Positions 1 through 7,402 of a DNA stretch of 24,434 bases are shown in pieces. How positions within the stretch are numbered: position 1 is the stretch's first letter; each line of letters opens with the position of its first letter. The DNA is taken from positions 1 to 24,434 of the forward strand of contig CAUPYH010000023.1 in assembly GCA_963515595.1 (NCBI GenBank), read 5' to 3'. Position numbers and translations under genes: made by a program. The notes under the pieces were generated by a model, which saw nothing but the letters and a program-made list of their open reading frames with translations, made no database searches and was not told the origin of the DNA. The DNA is from Eikenella sp963515595. Lineage in GTDB: Bacteria; Pseudomonadota; Gammaproteobacteria; Burkholderiales; Neisseriaceae.

Positions 1-229
1 CGACAAAGCTGACGACGGTGTCGGGCCGGTATTGCTGCACGGCTTGGGCGACGGCTTCTGCGTCAAGTGCGTCGGCAACGGTGGTGCGGATGTGTTGGGT
101 GGCGAAAAATTCGTCTGCTTGCTGTTCGGGCAGCCTTAATGCGGCGACGGCGGTTTCGCGTTCGGGGTGGCTTAACTGTTGGATGAGTTGGCGGCCGCTG
201 GGGCCGTTGGCGCCGAATATCATCAGCAT
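1..229 (-). CDS. NAD(P)-binding Rossmann-fold protein, N-terminal part only (possible ChuY-like reductase)
   Basis: The first 76 codons of a gene that leaves the window at its left edge. The start is ATG at 229, with AGGAG (237-241) 7 bases upstream. The protein opens with MLMIFGANGPSGRQL, a short beta strand followed by a glycine-rich GxxGxxG-type turn. This is the dinucleotide-binding start of SDR-like and NAD(P)H-binding proteins. A second strand ending in DTVVSFV follows near residue 70. The substrate cannot be read from this part. It is the next gene downstream of the hutW-hutX fusion on the same strand. In enterobacterial heme loci chuW and chuX are followed by chuY, an NAD(P)H-dependent anaerobilin reductase of Rossmann fold, so a ChuY-like role is a reasonable guess from context only. 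A 506-bp repeat-rich gap separates the two genes, so they may not share a transcript. Confidence 0.7.
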   Translation of the reverse strand, partial: MLMIFGANGPSGRQLIQQLSHPERETAVAALRLPEQQADEFFATQHIRTTVADALDAEAVAQAVQQYRPDTVVSFV

Positions 230-342
230 GGGGGTGCTCCTGTTAGGGGTTGTGTTGGGAATGAGTGCAGGCTGCTTTTGGATTTTCAGGTAGCCTTTAA
301 GCGGTGTTTTTGGGGTTCGGTTTTAAACGGAGTTACGGTTGC

Positions 343-390
343 GCGGTTTTGCCCTCTCCCTAACCCTCTCCCACGGGAGAGGGGATTGGG
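343..390. repeat. REP-like GC-rich palindromic repeat, copy 1
   Basis: The core CCCTCTCCCACGGGAGAGGG (364-383) is a palindrome with one mismatched position at its centre. It is preceded by a direct copy of the left arm (CCCTCTCCC at 352-360), so two alternative hairpins can form. The 48-base unit is repeated at 530-577 with one obvious base change. Confidence 0.75.
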
Positions 391-529
391 GTGGGTATTT
401 TTCTGCCGCTGGTGTGCTTCGAAGCCATTCGTTAAATGTGCAGGCTGCTTTTTACTATTTCAGGTAGCCTGAACGGGTTTGCTTGACTGTGTTTGGCATA
501 CGCTTGGGATGGGGCGGTTGCGGTGTGAC

Positions 530-577
530 GCGGTTTTGCCCTCTCCCTAACCCTCTCCCGCGGGAGAGGGGATTGGG
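530..577. repeat. REP-like GC-rich palindromic repeat, copy 2
   Basis: Same unit as at 343-390. Here the core at 551-570 (CCCTCTCCCGCGGGAGAGGG) is a perfect 20-base palindrome. Again an extra left arm (CCCTCTCCC) precedes it. Such elements are typical intergenic REP-type repeats; no linked transposase is visible. Confidence 0.75.
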
Positions 578-735
578 CTGCTGTTGCGCGGACGGTGTTT
601 GTTTTACCGTTGCCGGCATATTCCAAAGCTGTGTTGGCCGAATGTGCAGGCTGCTTTTGATGTTTCAGGCAGCCTGCACTTTGATTTCTGGGGTGCAGGC
701 TGCTTTCAGGTAGCCTTTGGGCGCTGGGCGCGGGT

Positions 736-2568
736 TCAGGCGAATAGGGCGCGCATGGCTTGGATTTGGTTTTGTTTGAGTTCGCCGGCTTCGTCGCGGC
801 CGACGAAGATTTTGAACATGGCGCCGCCGTTGCGGTTCACGAAGTTGAGCGACACGGTGTCTTTGCCCATGAAGGGGCGTTCGATCAGGTAGATGGCGGC
901 GCAGTTTTCGTAGTAGATGTGGCCGTGGATGCCGCCTTCTTCGGCGTGTTCGAAGTTGTAGAAGCCGCGGCCGACTTTGCCGTTGGGGATTTTGCCGGTC
1001 ACTTCGGCGATCACGTCGGGGGTGTGGGCGATGAAGGTGACGGCTTCGTTCCAGCCGGCCAGCGCCTGCATGATTTCGACAAAGCGGCTGCCTTCGGTTT
1101 TTTTGATGAGTTGGGCGGGCAGGCAGTTAATCACGTCTTCAAAGCTGCATTGGTGTTGCCCGGCCAGCATTTCGAGGATTTGGCCGGGGTTTTCGGCCAG
1201 TGAGTTGCGCAATACGGTTTGTTGTTCGCTGGAGAGTTTTTGCATCGTGTTTTCCTTTTCATCAGTTGGGAGGGACATCATGAGTTTGCGGGTGAGGGTG
1301 GGCGACCAATAACGGCCGCTGGTGTTGAGGATGGCTTGGCCGTCCTCGTGAATGATTAGCAGATCGGCTTGCTGCCATTGGCGCAGCAGGGTTTGCGCTT
1401 CGGCGTTGTCGGCAAACAGGGCGGTGTCGATGCGGCCGAGTTCGATGTCGTGCTGCACTTGGCCGAGCAGGGCTTTGTGTTGGCCGTGGCGGCTCATGAA
1501 GGAGAGGGCTTTTTGGCCTTTTGGATTTTTCAGGTAGCCTTCTAAATCGCTCTGCACTTGGTAGCTGAAGCCGCCGAAGTTGCCGCCCGCGCCGGAACCG
1601 AAGGCGAGGCAGGGCATATTGGATTTGACGAGGGTGTTGTAGCGGTTGCGCTCGCCGCGGCCGGGGTAGGCGAAATGGTTGTTGCTGACTTGCCGCCAGC
1701 CGAGCCGTGTGAGTTCGCGCACGGCGTAGGCGTAGTGTTGGGATTGCACGTCGAAGCCGAGCGGCGGCGGGAATGCGCCTTTTTCAATCATGCGGTTGAT
1801 GGGCAGGAAGGGGTAGCAGTTGAAGGCGTAGGTGTCGAGGCCGGACAGGGGCAGGTTTGCGGCGCGTTCGATGTCGTGCGCCCAAATTTCATCGGTTTGG
1901 CCGGGCAGGCCGAAAATCAGGTCGGCCACAATCACGGCATCGAGGCCGCACAGCTCTTTCAGGTAGCCATAAGCTTCTTCGCCGCTGTGTTTGCGGCCGA
2001 GGCGACGGCGGATGGCGGTGTTGAAGGTTTGAATGCCGATGGAAATGCGGTTCACGCCGGCTTCGACGGCGGCGCGGGCTTTGTCGAGCCCGAAATGGCT
2101 CATACGGCCTTCGAGGGTGAATTCGCAGTCGTCGGCCAGCGGCAGGTATTGGTAGCAGGCGCGGATGAGGCGCACCAAGTCGGGCGTATCCAGCGCGGTG
2201 GGGGTGCCGCCGCCGAAATACACGGCTTGGATTTTGCCGCTGCCGCTGCGTTGTTCGGCTTCGGCGGCCAGCTCTTCGATGACTTTGTCCACATATGCGC
2301 CGCCGTGTTCTTCTTTCCAGGCGTTGCGGTAGAAGCCGCAGAACACGCAGTGGTTGGCGCAGAAGGGGATGTGGAGGTAGGCCAGGCCGTCGGTGTCGAG
2401 TGAATGGGCGATTTGGCTTTGCCAGATTTTCTGCCATTGCGGCATCGGCACGGGCACGCCGCCCCAAATCGGCATCAACGCCTGCCTTTCGGGAAAGGCT
2501 TGCGGCGCGGCTTCTTTCGATGGCCAGCGGATGGTTTGGATGGCGGGCGGGGAGGCGGTGGCGGGCAT
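736..2568 (-). CDS. hutW-hutX: Fused HutW/ChuW-like radical SAM heme-degradation protein and HutX/ChuX heme carrier
   Basis: A 610-residue protein made of two normally separate proteins. Residues 1 to about 430 resemble the HutW/ChuW radical SAM family, related to HemN, which opens the heme ring without oxygen to release iron. The 4Fe-4S cluster motif is C70-x3-C74-x2-C77 in HIPFCANHCVFCGFY, and the SAM-binding GGGTPT motif is at 119-124. Residues 442-610 are a full-length HutX/ChuX-type cytosolic heme carrier, with FEDVINCLPAQL early and EEGGIHGHIYYENC later. No stop or frameshift separates the parts. The linker SLPTDEKENT is encoded by DNA containing AAGGA 7 bases before the ATG of HutX (see 1253-1257), so HutX may also be made alone. 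The start chosen is ATG 2568; the frame stays open to 2667, but that extension lies in AT-rich promoter-like DNA. The RBS is weak. Family assignment is confident. Whether one or two products are made is unknown. Confidence 0.85.
   Translation of the reverse strand: MPATASPPAIQTIRWPSKEAAPQAFPERQALMPIWGGVPVPMPQWQKIWQSQIAHSLDTDGLAYLHIPFCANHCVFCGFYRNAWKEEHGGAYVDKVIEELAAEAEQRSGSGKIQAVYFGGGTPTALDTPDLVRLIRACYQYLPLADDCEFTLEGRMSHFGLDKARAAVEAGVNRISIGIQTFNTAIRRRLGRKHSGEEAYGYLKELCGLDAVIVADLIFGLPGQTDEIWAHDIERAANLPLSGLDTYAFNCYPFLPINRMIEKGAFPPPLGFDVQSQHYAYAVRELTRLGWRQVSNNHFAYPGRGERNRYNTLVKSNMPCLAFGSGAGGNFGGFSYQVQSDLEGYLKNPKGQKALSFMSRHGQHKALLGQVQHDIELGRIDTALFADNAEAQTLLRQWQQADLLIIHEDGQAILNTSGRYWSPTLTRKLMMSLPTDEKENTMQKLSSEQQTVLRNSLAENPGQILEMLAGQHQCSFEDVINCLPAQLIKKTEGSRFVEIMQALAGWNEAVTFIAHTPDVIAEVTGKIPNGKVGRGFYNFEHAEEGGIHGHIYYENCAAIYLIERPFMGKDTVSLNFVNRNGGAMFKIFVGRDEAGELKQNQIQAMRALFA
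1253..1257 (-). promoter_or_regulatory. Internal Shine-Dalgarno for a possible separate HutX
   Basis: On the minus strand AAGGA is followed by 7 bases and then ATG (1245-1243), the point where HutX homology begins (MQKLSSEQQ). The site lies in frame inside the fused gene and encodes part of the linker residues KEN. It suggests either a relic of an ancestral separate hutX or live internal initiation giving a 169-residue HutX. Confidence 0.6.
1529..1540 (-). repeat. DNA uptake sequence inside hutW
   Basis: TTCAGGTAGCCT on the plus strand, a perfect 12-base eikDUS read as AGGCTACCTGAA in the gene direction. It encodes the tetrapeptide GYLK in EGYLKNPKG of the radical SAM part. A partial second copy (TTCAGGTAGCC, near 1958) encodes GYLKE. 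Confidence 0.85.
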
Positions 2569-2608
2569 AGGATTTCTTATGGCTAGATGGTAAACAAAAT
2601 AAGAATTA

Positions 2609-2637
2609 ATTTTACTATACAGAAGGGTGTTGCTGAA
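2609..2637 (-). promoter_or_regulatory. Possible promoter of hutW-hutX
   Basis: Minus strand TTCAGC (2637-2632), 17 bases, TAAAAT (2614-2609), about 40 bases before the chosen start. The -10 matches five of six consensus bases and the -35 three of six. The downstream stretch AAAATTAATTCTTATTTT is AT-rich and partly symmetric. It could hold a Fur-type site, as expected for a heme gene, but the match is too loose to call. Confidence 0.3.
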
Positions 2638-2704
2638 ATAGCAGAGCAGGGGCATTTTGCTTGGCATTGTTTTAGCAGTTTATTTTTATAAGCTTTTTAT
2701 GAAT

Positions 2705-2749
2705 AAAGGCTACCTGAAAAAACCACGATGGTGGTTTCAGGTAGCCTTT
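2705..2749 (-). terminator. DUS-pair terminator after fadD
   Basis: AAAGGCTACCTGAAA and TTTCAGGTAGCCTTT form inverted arms extended by CCAC/GTGG around a GATG loop. It lies about 110 bases past the fadD stop and before the hutW-hutX promoter region. The stem is long, but the trailing T run is short on the minus strand. Confidence 0.6.
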
Positions 2750-2857
2750 TCTATGTCTGGCAGAATTTCCGAAGCTTAATTTCACTTTACGCCAGTTTGC
2801 AAAAATAGGCAGCCGGCGTACAACCGGGCTGCCCATGTTTTGCTTTGCTGCCAGCGG

Positions 2858-4522
2858 CTATTTTTCTTCCCGCAGCTCGCGGCGCAGGATTTTGCCCACG
2901 TTGGATTTTGGCAGCTCTTCGCGGAACTGGATGTCTTTCGGCACTTTATAAGCGGTGAGCTGGGTGCGGCAGAAGGCGATGAGCTCTTCGCGGGTGAGCG
3001 CCGGGTCTTTTTTCACCACGAACAGGCGCAGGGCTTCGCCGGTTTTGTTGCTGGGTACGCCGATACAGGCGGCTTCCAGCACCATCGGGTGTTTCGTTAC
3101 CACGTCTTCCACTTCGTTCGGATACACATTGAAGCCGGACACCACAATCATGTCTTTTTTGCGATCCACCAGTTTGATGAAGCCTTTTTCGTCCATTTTC
3201 ACCATGTCGCCGGTGGCGAGGAAGCCGCGCTCGTCCATCACGGCAGCAGTTTCTTCGGGGTGTTGCCAATAGCCCTGCATGATTTGCGGGCCTTGGATGC
3301 ACAATTCGCCGATTTCGCCCAGCGGCACTTCATTACCGTCGTTGTCGCGGATTTCCACCACGGTGTTGGACACGGGTAGGCCGATGGTACCGTTGTATTC
3401 ACTGATATTCAGCGGGTTGGCGCACACGCCGGGGCTGGCTTCGGTGAGGCCGTACACTTCCACAATCGGCTGGCCGGTGAGCGCTTTCCATTGTTTGGCC
3501 ACGTTTTCCTGCACCGCCATGCCGCCGCCCAGACACAGCTTCCAGCTGGAGAAGTCTATGCTTTGGAAGTCGGGGTGGTGGAGCAGGGCGTTGAACAGGG
3601 TGTTGACGGCTGGCAGCACGCTCACGCGGTATTTTTTCAGCTCTTTAATGAAAAATTTAATATCGCGCGGGTTGGTGATGAGCAGGTTTTGCGCACCGAT
3701 GCGGGTGAAGATCATCAGGTTTACCGTGAGCGCGAACACGTGGTACATCGGCAGCGCGGTTACCACCAATTCGCCCTCGACGGTGAGGTTGGATTGAATC
3801 CACTCTTCGGCCTGCAGCATATTGGCGCAGATATTGCCGTGCGAGAGGACGGCGCCTTTGGATACGCCGGTGGTGCCGCCAGTGTATTGCAGGAAGGCGG
3901 TGTCTTCCAGCGTAACCGGCACGGGATGGAAGGTGTGCGCCGCGCCTTGTTTGAGCGCGTGGTTGAAGCGCACGAAGTGGGGCAGTTCATAAGGCGGCAC
4001 CATTTTTTTTACATGGCGCACAATCAGGTTCATCAGGCCGCCTTTGAAGAAGCCGAGCAAATCGCCCACCGAGGCAAGGATGATGTGTTTCACATCGGTT
4101 TCGGCCACCACTTCGGCCAGCGTGTGGGCGAAGTTTTCCAATACCAGGATGGTGGTGGCGCCGCTGTCTTTCAGCTGGTGTTGCAATTCGCGCGGGGTGT
4201 AGAGCGGGTTTACGTTCACCACGATGCCGCCGGCCTGCAAAATGCCGAATACGGCCACGGGGTATTGCAACAGGTTGGGCAGCATCACGGCCACGCGCGC
4301 GCCTTTTTCCAGCTTGAGCACGTTTTGCAGATAGGAGGCGAACTGCTCGGCCAGGCGCGCGGTTTGGGCATAGGTTTGCACCTTGCCGAAGTTGGTGAAG
4401 CCGGAGCGCTTGCCGTAGAGGTAGGCGGTTTCGTGGAATACTTCGCAGATTGAACTGTAGCGGCGCACGTCGATTTCGGGGCGTACGCCTTCCTGATAAC
4501 TTTGCAGCCAGATTTTTTCCAA
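2858..4522 (-). CDS. fadD: Long-chain fatty-acid--CoA ligase
   Basis: A 554-residue acyl-CoA synthetase of the ANL (AMP-forming) superfamily that joins fatty acids to CoA using ATP, at the inner face of the cytoplasmic membrane. The phosphate-binding loop YTGGTTGVSKG is at residues 213-223. The adenine motif VYGLTEASPG follows in the middle. The ligase signature GDMVKMDEKGFIKLVDRKKD and the hinge/C-terminal part with SGFNVYPNEVE come next, and PKSNVGKILRRELR near the end carries the catalytic lysine. Length is close to E. coli FadD (561). The start codon is TTG at 4522, supported by AGGAG 6 bases upstream. It lies 117 bases downstream of mnmA, with a DUS-pair hairpin between. In Neisseriaceae this enzyme probably serves recycling or uptake of exogenous fatty acids; no beta-oxidation genes are seen here. 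Confidence 0.93.
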   Translation of the reverse strand: MEKIWLQSYQEGVRPEIDVRRYSSICEVFHETAYLYGKRSGFTNFGKVQTYAQTARLAEQFASYLQNVLKLEKGARVAVMLPNLLQYPVAVFGILQAGGIVVNVNPLYTPRELQHQLKDSGATTILVLENFAHTLAEVVAETDVKHIILASVGDLLGFFKGGLMNLIVRHVKKMVPPYELPHFVRFNHALKQGAAHTFHPVPVTLEDTAFLQYTGGTTGVSKGAVLSHGNICANMLQAEEWIQSNLTVEGELVVTALPMYHVFALTVNLMIFTRIGAQNLLITNPRDIKFFIKELKKYRVSVLPAVNTLFNALLHHPDFQSIDFSSWKLCLGGGMAVQENVAKQWKALTGQPIVEVYGLTEASPGVCANPLNISEYNGTIGLPVSNTVVEIRDNDGNEVPLGEIGELCIQGPQIMQGYWQHPEETAAVMDERGFLATGDMVKMDEKGFIKLVDRKKDMIVVSGFNVYPNEVEDVVTKHPMVLEAACIGVPSNKTGEALRLFVVKKDPALTREELIAFCRTQLTAYKVPKDIQFREELPKSNVGKILRRELREEK

Positions 4523-4539
4523 TTTAGTCTCCTGATAGG

Positions 4540-4598
4540 GGCTACCTGAAAATTCAGCTTTGCAGCAATTTGCCGCGCCGTGCTTTCAGGTAGCCTTT
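4540..4598 (-). terminator. DUS inverted pair between mnmA and fadD
   Basis: GGCTACCTGAAAA near 4540 and TTTCAGGTAGCC near 4584 face each other across a loop of about 30 bases, 40 bases past the mnmA stop. It can fold as a hairpin. The large loop makes it a weaker terminator candidate than others in this window. Confidence 0.45.
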
Positions 4599-4638
4599 AA
4601 GGTTTGTGTTGCCGGGTTTTATGTTTGGTTTGAAGGAG

Positions 4639-5745
4639 TTAAACGCCTGATCCGGCTTGGTCGATAATGCCGCCGCCCAGACAAACTTCGCCATCATACA
4701 GCACGGCGGACTGACCGGGGGTAACCGCCCATTGCGGCGCGTCGAATACCAGCTCGGCGGAGTCGTCGCCCAAATAGCGCAGTTGGCAGGGCGCATCGGC
4801 CATGCGGTAGCGGGTTTTGCAGGTGTAGCGGCCTTCGGGCGGGCGGCTGCCGTGTGCTTCGCCGGGGTTTTCAGGCAGCGTCCAGCTTAATTGGCTCATG
4901 GTGAGGCTACCTGAAAATAATAGCGGGTGTTGGTGGCCTTGCACCACGATTAAGCGGTTGGCGGCCAAATCTTTGCCGGCCACAAACCACGGCTCGCCTG
5001 CGCCGCCGATGCCTAAGCCTTTGCGCTGGCCGAGGGTGTAGAACATCAGGCCGACGTGCTTGCCCACGACTTTGCCTTCGGGCGTAACCATATCGCCTTC
5101 GCTGGTGGGCAGGTATTTTTGCAGAAACTCGCGGAAGGGGCGCTCGCCGATGAAGCAGATGCCGGTGCTATCTTTTTTGGCGGCGGTTGGCAGGCCGGCT
5201 TCGGCGGCAATGCGGCGCACTTCGGGCTTTTCCAAGTGGCCGAGCGGGAAGAGGGCGCGTTCGAGCTGGGAGGGCTGAAGGCGGTAGAGGAAGTAGCTTT
5301 GGTCTTTGTTGGCATCCAAGCCTTTGAACAGGTAATGCTTGCCGTTGCGCACTTCTTTGCGGGCGTAGTGGCCGGTGGCGATGGTGTCCGCGCCTTGCTC
5401 GACGGCATAATCCAAAAAGCATTTGAATTTGATTTCGGCGTTGCACAGCACGTCGGGGTTGGGGGTGCGGCCGGCTTGGTATTCCTGCAGGAAGTAGGCA
5501 AATACTTTGTCTTTGTATTGGGTGGCGAAATTGACGATGTCGATGTCGATGCCGATGATGTCGGCCACGGCGATGGCGTCGAAAGAATCCTGCTTGATGC
5601 TGCAGTATTCGTCGTTGTCGTCGTCTTCCCAGTTTTGCATGAACACGCCGCGCACTTGGTGTCCCTGCTGCTTGAGCAGGTGGGCGGTTACGGAGGAATC
5701 GACGCCGCCGGACAGGCCGACGATGATGTTTTGCGGGGTAGGCAT
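4639..5745 (-). CDS. mnmA: tRNA-specific 2-thiouridylase MnmA
   Basis: A 368-residue enzyme, the same length as E. coli MnmA. It adds sulfur to the wobble uridine (s2U34) of tRNA Lys, Glu and Gln in the cytoplasm. The PP-loop SGGVDSS at residues 12-18 binds ATP. The two catalytic cysteines are C101 in PDVLCNAEIKF and C197 in DSTGICFIGERPF; the first attacks the adenylated tRNA site region and the second carries the persulfide. The C-terminal beta-barrel domain ends with GGGIIDQAGSG. The RBS is not strong. It lies between der and fadD on the same strand, with DUS-pair hairpins on both sides, so it is probably transcribed on its own or by read-through. Confidence 0.95.
   Translation of the reverse strand: MPTPQNIIVGLSGGVDSSVTAHLLKQQGHQVRGVFMQNWEDDDNDEYCSIKQDSFDAIAVADIIGIDIDIVNFATQYKDKVFAYFLQEYQAGRTPNPDVLCNAEIKFKCFLDYAVEQGADTIATGHYARKEVRNGKHYLFKGLDANKDQSYFLYRLQPSQLERALFPLGHLEKPEVRRIAAEAGLPTAAKKDSTGICFIGERPFREFLQKYLPTSEGDMVTPEGKVVGKHVGLMFYTLGQRKGLGIGGAGEPWFVAGKDLAANRLIVVQGHQHPLLFSGSLTMSQLSWTLPENPGEAHGSRPPEGRYTCKTRYRMADAPCQLRYLGDDSAELVFDAPQWAVTPGQSAVLYDGEVCLGGGIIDQAGSGV
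4904..4915 (-). repeat. DNA uptake sequence inside mnmA
   Basis: A perfect AGGCTACCTGAA on the plus strand, within the C-terminal part of mnmA. Read in the gene direction it encodes FSGSL, a surface-loop-like stretch, showing that a DUS is tolerated in coding sequence. Confidence 0.85.
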
Positions 5746-5765
5746 AATGTTTGGTTTCTAGGTGG

Positions 5766-5791
5766 GGCTACCTGAAAGTTTTCAGGTAGCC
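5766..5791 (-). terminator. DUS-pair terminator between der and mnmA
   Basis: GGCTACCTGAAA and TTTCAGGTAGCC separated by only two bases form a tight 12-bp stem 21 bases past the der stop. Terminator function is inferred from geometry and position. Confidence 0.6.
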
Positions 5792-5811
5792 TTTCAATTT
5801 TAAGACTGGCC

Positions 5812-7257
5812 TTACCGTTTTTTCACGCTCACTTGGCGTTTTTTTGTTTTGGCTTTGCTGCGGGCTTTTTCATCGCGTTTGGCGATGCGGTTGCTCAAGG
5901 TGGTGCGGCGCAGGGGTTTGTTTTTGGTCTTTTCCGCCGTGTCTTCGTAGGGGTTGTCGGAAATATTGTATTGGATGCGCAGCGGCGTGCCTTGCAGGTT
6001 GAAGGCTTTGCGGAAGGTTTGCGTGAGGTAGCGGGTGTAGCTGTCGGCCACGTGTTGCAGCGAATTGCCGTGAATCACGATCACGGGCGGGTTCATGCCG
6101 CCTTGGTGGGCATAGCGCATTTTGGGGCGCACCAGCCCTGCGCGGGCGGGCTGCTGGCGTTCGATGGCCGATTGCAGCACGCGGGTGATTTTGGGCGTGG
6201 GCATTTTGATGAAGGCCGCGTCGTAGGCGGATTGGATGCTGGCAAACAGGCCGTCGATGCCGCGCTCTTTCAGGGCGGAAATGAAGTGGAATTTAGCAAA
6301 ATCGAGGAAGTGCAGCTTGCGCTCGATGTCTTTTTTAATCGCGCTGCGCCGCTCTTCGGAAATGCCGTCCCATTTGTTTACCGCCACCACCAGCGCGCGT
6401 CCGGCTTCCAGCGCAAAACCGGCGATGGTGGCGTCTTGGTCGGCAATATCTTGCTGCGCGTCCAGCACCAATACGGCCACGTTGGAGGCTTCTACCGCCT
6501 GCATGGCTTTGATGACAGAAAATTTTTCCACCGCTTCTTCCACCTTGCCGCGGCGGCGCACGCCGGCGGTGTCGATGATGGTGAAGGGTTTGCCGTCGCG
6601 TTCGAAGTCGATGTGGATGCTGTCGCGCGTGGTACCGGCCATATCGAAGGCAATCACGCGCTCTTCGCCCAAAATAGCGTTCACCAGCGTGGATTTGCCC
6701 ACGTTCGGGCGACCGATAACGGCGAACACGGGGTGTTTGTTTTCCGGCTGCTCTTCTTCGGCTTCGGGGAAGTTTTCCAGCACTTCTTCCATCAGGTAAT
6801 ACACGCCGTCGCCGTGCGCGCCGGAAATCACGTGCGGCTCGCCGAGCGCCAGCTCGTAGAATTCGGCAGCCAGCACGTCGCGGCGGCCGCCCTCGCCTTT
6901 GTTTACGGCCAGATACACGGGGCGCGGCGATTGGCGCAGGCGGTCGGCGATGATTTTGTCTTGCGGTGTGAGGCCGGTGCGCGCGTCCACCAGGAAAATC
7001 ACGGCATCGGCTTCATCCACGGCCTGCAGGGTTTGCTTGGCCATTTCGTGCAGAATGCCGCTGTCCACCACGGGCTCGAAGCCGCCGGTATCTACCACGA
7101 GATAGGGCTTGCTGCCGATTTTGCCGTGGCCGTAGTGGCGGTCGCGCGTGAGGCCGGGCAGGTCGTGCACCAGCGCGTCTTTGGTGCGCGTGAGGCGGTT
7201 GAACAGGGTGGATTTGCCCACATTGGGGCGGCCGACTAGGGCGATGGTGGGTTTCAT
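5812..7257 (-). CDS. der: Ribosome biogenesis GTPase Der (EngA)
   Basis: A 481-residue protein (E. coli 490) with the diagnostic tandem GTPase domains of Der, an essential factor in 50S subunit assembly. The first G domain has GRPNVGKST at residues 9-17, DTGG near 56-59 and NKGE near 119. The second has GRPNVGKST at 182-190, DTAG near 229-232 and NKWD near 294-297. The C-terminal KH-like domain follows, with RYAHQGGMNPP. The tail is rich in lysine and arginine (KAKTKKRQVSVKKR), as expected for RNA contact. It starts at ATG 7257 with a weak AGAAAG-type RBS; a TATAAT -10 box lies about 146 bases upstream. mnmA follows on the same strand after a hairpin. Confidence 0.96.
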   Translation of the reverse strand: MKPTIALVGRPNVGKSTLFNRLTRTKDALVHDLPGLTRDRHYGHGKIGSKPYLVVDTGGFEPVVDSGILHEMAKQTLQAVDEADAVIFLVDARTGLTPQDKIIADRLRQSPRPVYLAVNKGEGGRRDVLAAEFYELALGEPHVISGAHGDGVYYLMEEVLENFPEAEEEQPENKHPVFAVIGRPNVGKSTLVNAILGEERVIAFDMAGTTRDSIHIDFERDGKPFTIIDTAGVRRRGKVEEAVEKFSVIKAMQAVEASNVAVLVLDAQQDIADQDATIAGFALEAGRALVVAVNKWDGISEERRSAIKKDIERKLHFLDFAKFHFISALKERGIDGLFASIQSAYDAAFIKMPTPKITRVLQSAIERQQPARAGLVRPKMRYAHQGGMNPPVIVIHGNSLQHVADSYTRYLTQTFRKAFNLQGTPLRIQYNISDNPYEDTAEKTKNKPLRRTTLSNRIAKRDEKARSKAKTKKRQVSVKKR

Positions 7258-7402
7258 GATGTTGGTCTTTCTGTATCAGGCTGCCTGAGCCAGGCAGCGA
7301 GCAGGTGCGCGGGGCACGGAAGGGTTGGTGTGGCTTCGTTGGAAGCAGGTTTTCAGGTAGCCTTTGATTTGGGAGTGCGGCTGCCAAAAGTGTGTAGGCG
7401 AG

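Larger units (their letters stand above)
230..735. repeat. Gene-free repeat cluster: alternating DUS pairs and GC-rich palindromes
   Basis: No convincing gene lies in this 506-bp stretch between hutW-hutX and the Rossmann protein. Short reading frames exist on both strands but are built from repeat sequence. It holds four copies of TGCAGGCTGCTT (266-277, 439-450, 645-656, 694-705). Each is followed by TTCAGGTAGCCT or TTCAGGCAGCCT (285-296, 459-470, 664-675, 705-716). Two near-identical 48-base GC-rich hairpin elements sit between them (343-390 and 530-577). The promoter of the gene starting at 229 should lie here, but no clear -35/-10 pair was recognised. Confidence 0.8.

Noticed and set aside
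18..713. Several overlapping open frames of 60-100 codons on both strands in the first 0.7 kb
   Set aside because: They run through DUS and palindromic repeats, have no ribosome binding sites and encode low-quality sequence; the frame at 1-229 on the minus strand explains the left end better.
1558..2403. Long plus-strand frame of 281 codons opposite hutW
   Set aside because: It is a composition shadow of the minus-strand gene, rich in Ala, Gly and Val, with no recognisable domain.
2595..2615. Fur box before hutW-hutX
   Set aside because: AT-rich and partly symmetric, but too few matches to the 19-bp consensus to list as a site.
2569..2667. N-terminal extension of hutW-hutX by 33 codons
   Set aside because: The extra DNA is AT-rich, contains a promoter-like pair, and encodes residues not typical of HutW.
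5833..7239. 468-codon plus-strand frame opposite der
   Set aside because: Antisense shadow of a highly conserved gene in GC-rich DNA; no RBS and no domain pattern.
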